Shown here piece by piece: positions 1-7,614 of a stretch of 35,287 nt of DNA (its first letter is position 1; every line of letters begins with the position of its first letter). The stretch is from Subtercola vilae (GTDB taxonomy: Bacteria; Actinomycetota; Actinomycetes; Actinomycetales; Microbacteriaceae). The notes under the pieces are model-generated. The model saw nothing but the letters and a program-made list of their open reading frames with translations. It had not been told where the DNA came from and did not search any database. Position numbers and translations under genes: made by a program. Location of the stretch: positions 1 through 35,287 of the forward strand of contig NZ_QYRT01000040.1 of the NCBI RefSeq assembly GCF_004923255.1, given 5' to 3'.

Positions 1-44
1 CCCCCCCCCTTATATCCATCGGCCTCCCGTCTACCCTTGGTGAC

Positions 45-1034
45 ATGTCGCTTCCCGAGATTCCGTCTTTTAGCTCAAGCTCTGATCAAATCTCGGCGAC
101 GCCATGGCCTGAGGGAACCGTCTGGCACTACACGACAGGGGCTGGACTTGCGGGCATGGTCGGCGACAACGTGCTGTGGGCCAGCGCCATGGCCCTCATG
201 AACGACTTCCGCGAACTGCGCACCGGGAAGAAGATATTCAAGCAACTGCGCAAAACCCACGTCGACGATGTGGAGGAGCAGATTAGGGGAGACTTCGACG
301 CCATGATTCGAACCGCCTCGAAGATCGACCCGTACAGAACGTTTGTCGCTTGCGCTTCCGAGCAGCCGGACCGTCTCACCATGTGGCGGAACTACGCGGG
401 CGAGGTCGGGTATGCCGTGGCTCTTGATAGTACGAAACCGCTTTACATGCGGCGTCAACGGCCGATGACCGAGGAAAAGATCGCTGCTTCGGGCCTCCTC
501 GACGAAGAGAGCAAGCAGCGTCTGCGCGACGACGCAAACTCCGGTTCACCGAAGTTTGAATGGACACGCGTTGTCTACAAACCCGACGCTCAATACTTGG
601 CGGCCTGGAAGGTGCTCCTTGATATCGAGGCCGCCGCCGCCGCTAGTGCCGAAGGCCGGCAAGCTAAGAAAGGCGAGTTGTACGCAATGCTGGACATGGC
701 CACCGTGATCTCAGCAATCAAGGACCCCGCGTTCGAGGACGAAACCGAGACGCGACTCGTGTGCAACGCTGCGATGTACGTCGACCTCATGTACCTCAAA
801 CACCGCCCAGGAAAATACGGGATGATTCCCTACGTCGAACTCGGACTCCCGAAAGACCCAGGACAGCTAGTCGGCGACGGCCCCGAACCAATGGGCAATC
901 TGCCGATCATAGAAGTGATCATCGGACCAACCCGCTATCCGAAAGACGCCTGTGCAGGCGTCCGTGAACTCCTTCGCTCCCACGGGCACACGAACATCCC
1001 CGTCACCGCGAGCCGAATTCCATTCCGCCCCTAA
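45..1034 (+). CDS. DUF2971-family protein
   Basis: This is a 329-residue soluble protein. An N-terminal WHYTTGAGL stretch (residues 27-35), an LWAS...MNDFREL segment (44-58) and an FVACASEQPDRLTMWRNYA-type block (100-118) followed by GYAVALD match the layout of DUF2971 proteins. These typically read YHYTS-GL, LND-E, then FS-DLSQWR-YG. The family has no firmly established function and is often seen in accessory or defence islands. The H-Y-T...N-D-x-x-E pattern recalls ADP-ribosyltransferase-like folds such as DarT, but that is only an inference. The start ATG lacks a convincing Shine-Dalgarno. It stands alone, with the recombinase convergent downstream. Confidence 0.7.
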   Translation: MSLPEIPSFSSSSDQISATPWPEGTVWHYTTGAGLAGMVGDNVLWASAMALMNDFRELRTGKKIFKQLRKTHVDDVEEQIRGDFDAMIRTASKIDPYRTFVACASEQPDRLTMWRNYAGEVGYAVALDSTKPLYMRRQRPMTEEKIAASGLLDEESKQRLRDDANSGSPKFEWTRVVYKPDAQYLAAWKVLLDIEAAAAASAEGRQAKKGELYAMLDMATVISAIKDPAFEDETETRLVCNAAMYVDLMYLKHRPGKYGMIPYVELGLPKDPGQLVGDGPEPMGNLPIIEVIIGPTRYPKDACAGVRELLRSHGHTNIPVTASRIPFRP

Positions 1035-1140
1035 GCACGCTCCAAGGTCAAACCCATCTCGATTTCAACAGCGCCGAGACGGAGCAAGAGCCTTAGCGTG
1101 GGATATTTCACTTTTTCACAAGCCGCCCCCCGAAGTCACT

Positions 1141-1737
1141 TCACGACACTGCTGAGTTGAGCCCGAGCTTCTCAAATCGTCGGTAGAGCGTCGAGCGACT
1201 CATCTTCATATCGCGGGCGACCGAGGCAACCGACTCACCACTGTCGATGAGCTTGTAGGCCTTTTGGATCTGCGAATCGGTGAAGCTCTGCTCGCGTCCG
1301 CCGAGGTCTTTTCCGGCGGCCCGCCGTTTGGTGATCGAATCGTTAACTCGTTCCTTCTTGATATCCAGCTCCATCTGAGCCAGGGCAGCCATGACCGTGA
1401 ATACCATCTGACCCATGGGCGTGCTGGTGTCGACGTTGAGGCCGCCGAGATTGAGAACTCGGAGCTCGGCGCCTCTGGTTCGGAGATCCTCGGGCAGTGC
1501 GAGCATGTTCACTGTCGATCGACCGAGACGATCCAGCGTCGTGACGACGAGGGTGTCGCCGGGGTGCAGTGCGTCGAGAGCACGATCGAACTGAGGCCGG
1601 CTTGCCAGTGCCCCTGATACGCCGTGGTCGACGTAGAGGTCATCTCGTCGAACGCCGGCAGCTAGAAGGTCGACCTCTTGCCGGTCTGTCTGCTGCATTT
1701 TCGTTGATACTCGCGCGTAGGCGATCAGCTTGCTCAT
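1141..1737 (-). CDS. serine recombinase, resolvase/invertase family
   Basis: This is a 198-residue small serine recombinase. The catalytic domain starts with YARVSTKMQQ, in which Ser11 is the nucleophile and Arg9 its neighbour. The DRLGR motif (69-73) supplies active-site arginines, and the long E helix runs through about 118-140. A C-terminal helix-turn-helix of the HTH_7 type (about 155-190, with SVASVARDMKMSRSTLYRR) binds half-sites. Length and domain order fit Tn3-type resolvases and Pin/Hin invertases, not the large phage integrases. The upstream DNA holds a matching set of inverted half-sites, which favours a resolvase acting in cis. It probably resolves multimers or cointegrates of the element. 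It is unlikely to be the integrase, which for a tRNA target is usually a tyrosine recombinase. Confidence 0.9.
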   Translation of the reverse strand: MSKLIAYARVSTKMQQTDRQEVDLLAAGVRRDDLYVDHGVSGALASRPQFDRALDALHPGDTLVVTTLDRLGRSTVNMLALPEDLRTRGAELRVLNLGGLNVDTSTPMGQMVFTVMAALAQMELDIKKERVNDSITKRRAAGKDLGGREQSFTDSQIQKAYKLIDSGESVASVARDMKMSRSTLYRRFEKLGLNSAVS

Positions 1738-1753
1738 CTGGTTCTCGTCACCT

Positions 1754-1886
1754 GTCGCACAACTCTTCTTAGATACGTCTATTTTACGAGAAGTTGTGCG
1801 ACGTATTTGTGCGCCACTTTTTTGCGCGAAACTCGATCACATTGTGTCGCATCGAGATCTGTCGCATATCTCTAGGGATATGCGAC
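1754..1886. other. putative res site of the serine recombinase
   Basis: Upstream of the recombinase, copies of GTCGCA or its complement occur at 1754, 1797-1802, 1846, 1861 and 1881-1886. The pair 1861-1870 / 1877-1886 is a perfect 10-bp inverted repeat (GTCGCATATC) around a 6-bp centre, 26 bp in total, the usual size of a crossover site. The pair 1754-1764 / 1792-1802 is an 11-bp inverted repeat (GTCGCACAACT) with a 27-bp spacer. With the crossover-like site distal and the accessory sites next to the gene, the layout resembles Tn3-type res. It probably also serves as the gene's operator. A further half-site lies at 2030. The rest of 1887-2099 shows nothing recognisable. Confidence 0.65.
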
Positions 1887-2099
1887 TCGGCATCGTCTCG
1901 CAGATAATGCACTTTGCCGAGAATCTTTATCGGAGGGGGGGCAAGTCCTTCTTTTTTGGTTGAGTATTCGATTTAGGTGCTCCTTTTGTTGATTAGGTGA
2001 TGGGGGCCGTTACTTTAGGCTCGCGCGCAGTCGCAACGTTAGAACCGGAGCAGGAGCAGACGAATTGATTGTGGTCTGTTGCGGGTGAATGTTCGCTGG

Positions 2100-3047
2100 T
2101 TACAGGGGGACATCTGCACATATTCGTGAACCTGGGTTCGCGAGGACCCACACCGGCCAGCTCTGCAACATGGCAACCTTGTCGTCTCCGAGCTCTGAGA
2201 TGACGAGGTCGAGCTCATTCACGTCCTTGAGCAGTATCAGCAGGCAGGCTTCCAGTAATCCGGCTTGCGTGTCATCCCTGTTCAGAGAGCGCCGCGCTGC
2301 ACGAATGTCGCGTCGATCCGCGTCGCTGAGCGTCCCCAAACGGTGCTGAATCTGCCACCAGTTGATTCGATGTATGAGCGAGTCTGGATCCTCCCCCAAC
2401 AACCACTTGCAAAGGTCGGTGGATCCTTGGAGCAGATAGGCGCGGTGGTGCTCTTCACTTGCCGAATCTGCGGCCGAGAGAAGTTGGAGCAACATCAGGT
2501 TGGCCTTGTTGAGCGCCGCGGAGCGATCCTCAAGCGCCACGTAGGCGGCCACAATGCCGCGCAATCTCAGATTTAGAACGGAAGCCATATCTTCCGACGT
2601 CATGGCCTCGTACACTGTTCCCCATTCCATCGGCTCTGGTGAGCCGCTCTCGTCGAGTCGGTAGATGCGGAACCGGTCACGTTTAGTTGGATCGAATGGA
2701 TCGACGATCTGCCAATAGCCTTCTTCCTCGGCTGGCATGACGATCACCATGATTTTGTACACGCCGAGCGCGATGTCATATCGTCCGGTCCCATCCGAGG
2801 TCCCTCGCACTGGATGATCCTGAAGAACTCCCTCATGTAGAGCGAGGAGCATTCGTTTCGTTTTGTCGTCAATCTCAAGAGTCGAGGTCAGGTCGTCGTC
2901 GATGCCGAACTCATCAAACAATTCGATCAGGCGGGCGAGCTCAGCGCGGACGCTTTGCAATTCGGCTTCCATTTTCGGATCACCATCATGACGTTCGTGA
3001 GTGACGCCGCCGATGACCAGCGCGTTCCCGGCGGCGGACGCGAGCAT
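2100..3047 (-). pseudogene. unknown protein gene with a probable 5' frameshift
   Basis: The open frame encodes 315 residues of acidic, mostly helical protein with no family I recognise. It has a short helical segment near residues 26-50 and a plausible beta-rich region (about 90-135) containing IALGVYKIMVIVMP. The ATG at 3047 has no ribosome-binding site. The same frame stays open upstream, reading KVGTTLNLTREGSFREQAKNFDF, back to about 3150, but without a start codon. One base out of frame, coding begins just after AGGAG (3176-3180) and reads ILVQLAEGLNFDS. Adding one base near 3128-3133 would join the two. I infer a single-base deletion, so the gene is probably broken. A downstream start at Met26 (MEAELQ) would still give a shorter protein. 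Confidence 0.55.
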
Positions 3048-3480
3048 GAAATCGAAGTTCTTGGCTTGTTCCCGAAACGAGCCTTCGCGCGTCAGATTGA
3101 GGGTCGTGCCGACCTTACCGTCGGCGTCCTTGAGTCGAAGTTGAGGCCTTCAGCGAGTTGCACAAGGATCGTGTTCTCCTAATGATCGATGTTGCAGTTG
3201 AACTGCCTGAACAGCCGCACGACCGGCACTGGGGGTACAACCTCGGCAAACGCATCGGCGTCGGCTCTGGTGCGCTCTACCTATTCTTCAGCGCCTTCTC
3301 GACGAACCTCTATAGGGTCAGTCTTTGTGTTAGGTAGTCAGCGAGGTCTTCCTGGTCGCGGCTACCCATAGGTGCGCTCCGCGATCATCGTGGCGGAACG
3401 CTCTACGAGTTCCGCCGGCTTGAGCTTGTTGTCCTAGGAAGCGCTAACCTTGCCTCATACGGGGGAAGGCGCAGGGCGGA
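3048..3480 (-). other. decay zone with remnants of minus-strand coding
   Basis: No intact gene is visible here. On the minus strand several short protein-like frames follow each other and are cut by stops. One ends at 3179 (33 codons, 3179-3280, ending FRQFNCNIDH). Another, starting at an ATG near 3370, reads MGSRDQEDLADYLTQRLTL and then a stop, followed in the same frame by RFVEKALKNR. A third upstream ends ELVERSATMIAERTYG, its stop overlapping that ATG. Together with the frameshift in the following gene, this suggests a small decayed operon. The last 20 bases (about 3462-3480) carry the GGGGAAGG ribosome-binding site of the plus-strand gene. Confidence 0.35.
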
Positions 3481-5472
3481 ATGGTCGATGTTCTACAGGA
3501 GAAGTCTGCAGAGTTCGAAAGCGAAGAGGTTCGGGTTGCTTCAGGCTTGGATTACCAAGCATTTTGGACCACGGATGCATCCAGCGGTTGGCTTGACCAA
3601 GCACTGGGCCAGGCTGCTGTTTGGGTCCGGGAGCGGCTTGGACTAGACGTTGATCTGTCGCAAGATGGCGAAGTCGCAAATGGCGACCGCAGCAGACGTG
3701 TACAGGTGCTGCACCGACAGGCTGGGCGCGATGTTGGCGTGCGGCTGCGAGCTTGGAATACAAATAACGGCACCACTTTCATTGTCACCGTCTTAGCTGT
3801 CGATGGCCCCAGCGGTGGGTGGCTGCTGGTACAGGCAAGCTCATCAGATCGATCTCGAAGAACAGCCAAGCCTGCCGTAGCAGACGCAATTTTGAGCGTC
3901 GTCGATTTTACCGATATCGGGCCCTTACGCACCAACGCTCAACACATCGCGCTTAGTCAACTCGATGAACTCGAGGAGCTAATCAACAATTCTGACCGCA
4001 GGTTCCCTGTGATCGTTGCCGCGCCGATAGACGGGGTGGACTTTGATCGGTGGCTTGAGGCTGTGAACCGGTGGACTCGCCACAGCGCGGGAATCGCCCA
4101 CGTTGTCTCTCTGGACCCGCAATCTGCCGACGAGTTCTCACACAGGCATGGTCGGCGAGCAGTACAGCCAGCAACACTTCGGACTTACCCACCGGGCGCA
4201 GACCTCGCCGACCCGGCGGTGGAACAAACTTCACGGTGGTTGACGCCCCGCGCACTGACTGGCGACGACCATAAGATCGCACGCGTTATTGAAGCTTTCG
4301 TTCGCCAATACCAAGTTACCCATCCGGTTCCGCTTCCTCCGCCTGTCAGGGAATGGTCGCGTGCTTTCGACAGGTTCGCAGCTCAACAACTTCGTTCCGC
4401 GGTCAGCCCCACCTCCGTCACCTTGCAAGCACGCGTTGCAGCGCGCCAGGCCGCCCGGAATCTGCAGAAATCGATACTGTCAGATCAATTAGAAGAGCTT
4501 GCAAGTGACTTCATCGCGGTTCCCAGCCGGCCAGACGTACCTGATCGCCTTGACGCCCGGGTTGTCTTCTTGCAAGAGCAACTTGCAGCGAGCGATCAGG
4601 CGCGCATGCGGGCCGAAAGTCAGCTTGAGCATGTTCAAGAGTTTCTTTCTTTGTCGGACCTCGAGGAACCCGCTCTGTTGGAACTGCTCGACGCTGCTAC
4701 TCAGGCACAGCCAGACAGTGGCGCCATCGCTCAATTGCTCAGTGATAACGATGACCTGCGAAACAAGGTCAATGAGCTGGAAGACGATCTTCTAGTCGAG
4801 CAGGTAAATCATGGCGAACTGAGCACAGAGCACGGGCGCCTGGAGGTCTACTACGCAGCGCTAACGAGAGAAGCTGCCTTCCTGCGTTCAAAGGTTGCAG
4901 AAAATGATCCGGCAACCGCCTACGGTTGGGTTGATGACGGTGGACCACCCAACCCACTGGGCGAATGCCCTCCAGGATGGGACGCTCTCATTGCGGATCC
5001 GCGACTCGTGGAACACGGCCTGATATTTACTGGCAACCAGCGCAGGGTAAGAGACGTCATGAGCATCGACATGGATGGAGCCGGACTGCGGGCCGCCTGG
5101 GATTCGCTGGGAACTCTGGCCTCATATCGCGCCGCTCGGCTCAATGAATCTTGGGACACGAATGTTCATTCGTTCTGTGAAAGTGGACCATCGAAAGCTT
5201 TCCATGTACCACCCAATAAGCATGCTCAGGACGAAACGAGTGGCACCAGGCAGGACAAGCGTCTGGCGGATTATCGTCTCCTCCCTATTCCCACAACAGT
5301 GGACACCTCCGGTCACGTCTATATGTGGGCTCACTTTAAGCCGTACAGCTGGTCATCCCAACAGAAATTGCGAATCCATTATTGCGACCAGGTCACCACG
5401 GACAAGAGGATCTATATCGGCCACATTGGACATCATCTTCCCTCTGCATCAACCGACAAGGTTCACCGGTAA
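3481..5472 (+). CDS. large coiled-coil protein with conserved N- and C-terminal domains, function unknown
   Basis: This is a 663-residue soluble protein. Residues 20-145 look alpha/beta. Residues 175-258 form a second alpha/beta unit beginning FPVIVAAPIDG and containing RTYPPG (234-239). Residues 320-475 are helical and heptad-like (coiled coil). The C-terminal part (500-663) is globular and contains YRLLPIPTTVDTSGHVYMWAH and RIYIGHIGHHLP. I recall the latter type of ending (IY-GYIG-HL) from uncharacterised actinobacterial proteins, but cannot name the family. The N-terminal unit resembles residues 49-130 of the convergent gene that ends at 5550. It could be a sensor/effector pair member in a defence-like locus, but no catalytic motif is certain. 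Confidence 0.7.
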   Translation: MVDVLQEKSAEFESEEVRVASGLDYQAFWTTDASSGWLDQALGQAAVWVRERLGLDVDLSQDGEVANGDRSRRVQVLHRQAGRDVGVRLRAWNTNNGTTFIVTVLAVDGPSGGWLLVQASSSDRSRRTAKPAVADAILSVVDFTDIGPLRTNAQHIALSQLDELEELINNSDRRFPVIVAAPIDGVDFDRWLEAVNRWTRHSAGIAHVVSLDPQSADEFSHRHGRRAVQPATLRTYPPGADLADPAVEQTSRWLTPRALTGDDHKIARVIEAFVRQYQVTHPVPLPPPVREWSRAFDRFAAQQLRSAVSPTSVTLQARVAARQAARNLQKSILSDQLEELASDFIAVPSRPDVPDRLDARVVFLQEQLAASDQARMRAESQLEHVQEFLSLSDLEEPALLELLDAATQAQPDSGAIAQLLSDNDDLRNKVNELEDDLLVEQVNHGELSTEHGRLEVYYAALTREAAFLRSKVAENDPATAYGWVDDGGPPNPLGECPPGWDALIADPRLVEHGLIFTGNQRRVRDVMSIDMDGAGLRAAWDSLGTLASYRAARLNESWDTNVHSFCESGPSKAFHVPPNKHAQDETSGTRQDKRLADYRLLPIPTTVDTSGHVYMWAHFKPYSWSSQQKLRIHYCDQVTTDKRIYIGHIGHHLPSASTDKVHR

Positions 5473-5508
5473 GCACTCACGCGACTTTGGTTCACACACA
5501 GGGATGGC

Positions 5509-5540
5509 CCTCTGAATCGCAATGAGATATTGCTCAGAGG
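5509..5540. terminator. bidirectional hairpin between convergent genes
   Basis: CCTCTGA (5509-5515) pairs with TCAGAGG (5534-5540), and inside it GCAAT (5519-5523) pairs with ATTGC (5529-5533) around a GAGAT loop. It sits in the short gap between two convergent stop codons. It has no T-run, so it could act as an imperfect terminator or an mRNA 3' end in both directions. Confidence 0.5.
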
Positions 5541-5549
5541 AGTGGATGC

Positions 5550-6896
5550 TCAGGCAGCGTAATCGTCGTGCACCACCACACGAGAAAGCTCGATTCCGAC
5601 ACCGTCGAGCTTCCAGTAGTGAAGCCGTCGAGCACTCGGAGTGTTCTCCTCTAAGTAAGCGCGGTAACAGAGTGCGCCGTCTTCTCGGGTGACTGTGAGC
5701 GAGGCGCTGTTCAGTCGGAGCGCGTGCACGTTTCTCGCTGCTAAAGCTTCAGTTGTTCCGATCAGGACGTCGACTACGCACCTGAACGCTTTCATCTGTG
5801 AAGACCGGTCGAACCCTTCGACCGATTTGAAGAAATCGGGCCCGATCTCATAGGAGGGGAGCTCCTTCTGACCCTTCTCGGCCGCGGGTACACGCTCGAC
5901 CCAAGCTTCATATATGGCGTGTCGTACGGCTTCGTCGCTCGATGAGAACAGCTCGGGGCTCAGCGGGTTGGCCACCTTCTCGGTAGTGACTGGCCTTCTC
6001 CGACTGTTCAGATGCGCTCGATGAGCCGTTGTCTGTTCAGCAATCTTCTGTTTGAGGTTCGCGTTCTCGATCTTCAATTCGCGCAGGTCAGCGTCACTAC
6101 GCTGCCAGTACTGAAGTGACGAGCTGAACTTGCCCTGCGAAGCTAGTAGCATTTCGGCCACGCGCTCGGTTCGATCCTGTTCCAAGCGGATCCGCTCGTT
6201 CAGTTGCGTAATCGTGGCGTCGCGAGAGTCGATGGTTCGATCTCGCTCCGAAAGAACCTCTTCGAGAAGCGCGGGTGCAGTTGCCTCAGTTGTGATGTCC
6301 GGTGACGCCTCTCGCTCGGGATTCACGAGGGCCGGCTGCACCTCTAGCGGTGTATTCACGAGGGCCGGCTGCACCTCTAGCGGTGTAGCCACAACGGCTT
6401 TCGATGCGCTTGCAGCAATGACGCGCGCTGGTGTCCTTTGAGCGGCTACGGATGATTCGACCACCTCACGCGGCGACCTGTAAGCGAGCTTGAGAGCTTC
6501 CTCGATTAGTCGTGGCTGCTTACGTCGGGCGCTCTCGACATCCGGGGCAAGGAACAGCGGCGCCAGTTCTCTCTGTTTGGTCCAGGTGATACCGCGGGGA
6601 TAGATGCGGGCACCTCCGTTGAAGACGCTGAATTCCTGGGTGAACGCCTCAGTGAGTTTGAAGGTGAGATCCGGGTCACGGATTACGGCAACCTCACCCT
6701 TGTTTCCGATTTCGTCGGCGATCGCTTTAGGATCGAATAGAAGTCGGCCGTCAGACGTGGGAGTCACGACTACAACCACGACGTCGCGGCGAAAGTCATT
6801 CAGGCGCTGCACCAAGTCGATGGCGTCAAACGCATTCTTGATTTCGACCGGATCAGCCGAACCCCACAGCTCATTTTCATCGACTCGCTTAGACAT
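5550..6896 (-). CDS. coiled-coil protein sharing an N-terminal domain with the convergent gene
   Basis: From the start MSKRVDENELW this is a 448-residue protein; a longer version from 6929 is possible. I chose 6896 because it overlaps the preceding stop codon by 8 bases, as expected for coupled translation. Order of parts: an alpha/beta unit (about 38-119) starting DVVVVVVTPTSDGR and including GGARIYPRG; a linker with two copies of TPLEVQPALVN (about 171-192); a coiled coil (about 210-295); and a C-terminal globular part with FGVVV-like strands ending RVVVHDDYAA. The first unit aligns by eye with the YPPG unit of the 663-residue protein. It is the last gene of the minus-strand operon. Its function is not recognised. 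Confidence 0.7.
   Translation of the reverse strand: MSKRVDENELWGSADPVEIKNAFDAIDLVQRLNDFRRDVVVVVVTPTSDGRLLFDPKAIADEIGNKGEVAVIRDPDLTFKLTEAFTQEFSVFNGGARIYPRGITWTKQRELAPLFLAPDVESARRKQPRLIEEALKLAYRSPREVVESSVAAQRTPARVIAASASKAVVATPLEVQPALVNTPLEVQPALVNPEREASPDITTEATAPALLEEVLSERDRTIDSRDATITQLNERIRLEQDRTERVAEMLLASQGKFSSSLQYWQRSDADLRELKIENANLKQKIAEQTTAHRAHLNSRRRPVTTEKVANPLSPELFSSSDEAVRHAIYEAWVERVPAAEKGQKELPSYEIGPDFFKSVEGFDRSSQMKAFRCVVDVLIGTTEALAARNVHALRLNSASLTVTREDGALCYRAYLEENTPSARRLHYWKLDGVGIELSRVVVHDDYAA
6321..6386 (-). repeat. perfect 33-bp tandem duplication inside the coding region
   Basis: Positions 6321-6353 and 6354-6386 are identical. In frame they add 11 residues (TPLEVQPALVN twice) to the linker before the coiled coil, so the reading frame is kept. 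The perfect identity suggests a recent event or a slippage-prone, length-variable tract. Confidence 0.9.
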
Positions 6897-7155
6897 CGGT
6901 GTCCCCATTCCCCGGCTCCAGTTTGGCACGGGCCGCCCGCAACCAATTGCCTTTGATCAGTAACCGGTCAATTACAGATGTTCTGACTTGGCCTATGAGG
7001 ACGAACTCGTGCCCGGCCGCGAGCCTTCGTATTAGTTGCTCCCGCTCGTCGGGCGTCTTACCTTCAAACAACGGGGCCCTCTGATCGAGCGCTATAGCTG
7101 AGGGGCTTTCGGCTAGCTCGGTAGCTTTCTTCGGATTGCTCGTGGCATTCATCAT
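6889..7155 (-). CDS. small protein of unknown function
   Basis: This encodes 88 residues (MMNATSNPKKATEL...), with a helical middle (EGKTPDEREQLIRRLAAGHEFVLIG begins near residue 32) and a basic stretch (IDRLLIKGNWLRAARAKLEPG). The start at 7155 is favoured because its ATG overlaps the stop of a 30-codon frame upstream in an ATGA arrangement. A longer form from GTG 7221 is also open. Its own stop overlaps the start of the coiled-coil gene by 8 bases. It is probably co-translated with its neighbours as part of the 10080-5550 operon. No domain is recognised; a small DNA- or protein-binding partner is possible. Confidence 0.55.
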   Translation of the reverse strand: MMNATSNPKKATELAESPSAIALDQRAPLFEGKTPDEREQLIRRLAAGHEFVLIGQVRTSVIDRLLIKGNWLRAARAKLEPGNGDTDV

Positions 7156-7244
7156 TCGTCCCGGGTTATCGGAGCGCGTCTCTCGCGCTTCGCGAGAACT
7201 GTAAGCGCGAAATCGAAGCACTCATGAGAAGCTGCGTCGAGCAT
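7152..7244 (-). CDS. possible 30-residue protein, translationally coupled
   Basis: A short frame (MLDAASHECFDFALTVLAKR and onward, ending ITRDE) starts 10 bases after the antitoxin-like gene stops, behind GGAAG. It ends in an ATGA overlap with the next gene. It is too short to classify, and could be a real micro-protein or a leader that couples translation. Confidence 0.35.
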   Translation of the reverse strand: MLDAASHECFDFALTVLAKRERRAPITRDE

Positions 7245-7254
7245 TGCTTCCAGC

Positions 7255-7614
7255 TCACTTTGGCCAGTCCACGTCCGCTATTCCAATTGCAGGTTCACCG
7301 GTCTCGCGGAATGACTCGAGGGCATTCTTCCCTTGGATGTAATCAGCGAGGTCATCTCGCTCGCTCGCCTCGATGAGCGTAGTAACGGCACTTGCGACGA
7401 GCTCCGGTGGCGTGAGCGCCTCACCGTAGAGCACCCTGAGCCGCGCGAGTTGCTCTAGCGTGATCGTGACAGGGAAATGTGTCTCGACAGGCTGGATGAC
7501 GGCGAACGGCTTCCCATGATCGGTAATGAGAATCGGTTCGTGTCGCTCGAACACTTCGAACGTGTAACGCAGTGCATTCCGGACGAACTGCTTCCGGCTT
7601 ACTGACCTTGTCAA
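7255..7614 (-). CDS. Phd/YefM-like antitoxin without an evident toxin
   Basis: This encodes 119 residues from a TTG start. The segment SVSRKQFVRNALRYTFEVFE followed by RHEPILITDHGKPFAVIQP is the typical Phd/YefM N-terminal DNA-binding fold, whose usual pattern is ERGEPVVITRHGRPVAVL. The rest is a helical C-terminal part ending DVDWPK. The TTG overlaps the upstream TGA (TTGA), with GGTGAAG about 6 bases before it, so translation is coupled to the metallophosphoesterase-like gene. Phd-type proteins usually repress their own operon and neutralise a small toxin encoded next door. No RelE, Doc or VapC partner is visible, so the partner may be one of the phosphoesterase-like or unknown proteins, or be missing. 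Confidence 0.75.
   Translation of the reverse strand: MTRSVSRKQFVRNALRYTFEVFERHEPILITDHGKPFAVIQPVETHFPVTITLEQLARLRVLYGEALTPPELVASAVTTLIEASERDDLADYIQGKNALESFRETGEPAIGIADVDWPK

Noticed and set aside
1-9. Run of nine C at the window start
   Set aside because: A short homopolymer at the edge gives no interpretable signal and may only be a sequencing effect.
1141-1737. The serine recombinase as the island integrase
   Set aside because: It is a small resolvase/invertase type with its own res-like site. Integration into tRNA 3' ends is usually done by tyrosine integrases, and none is in the window.
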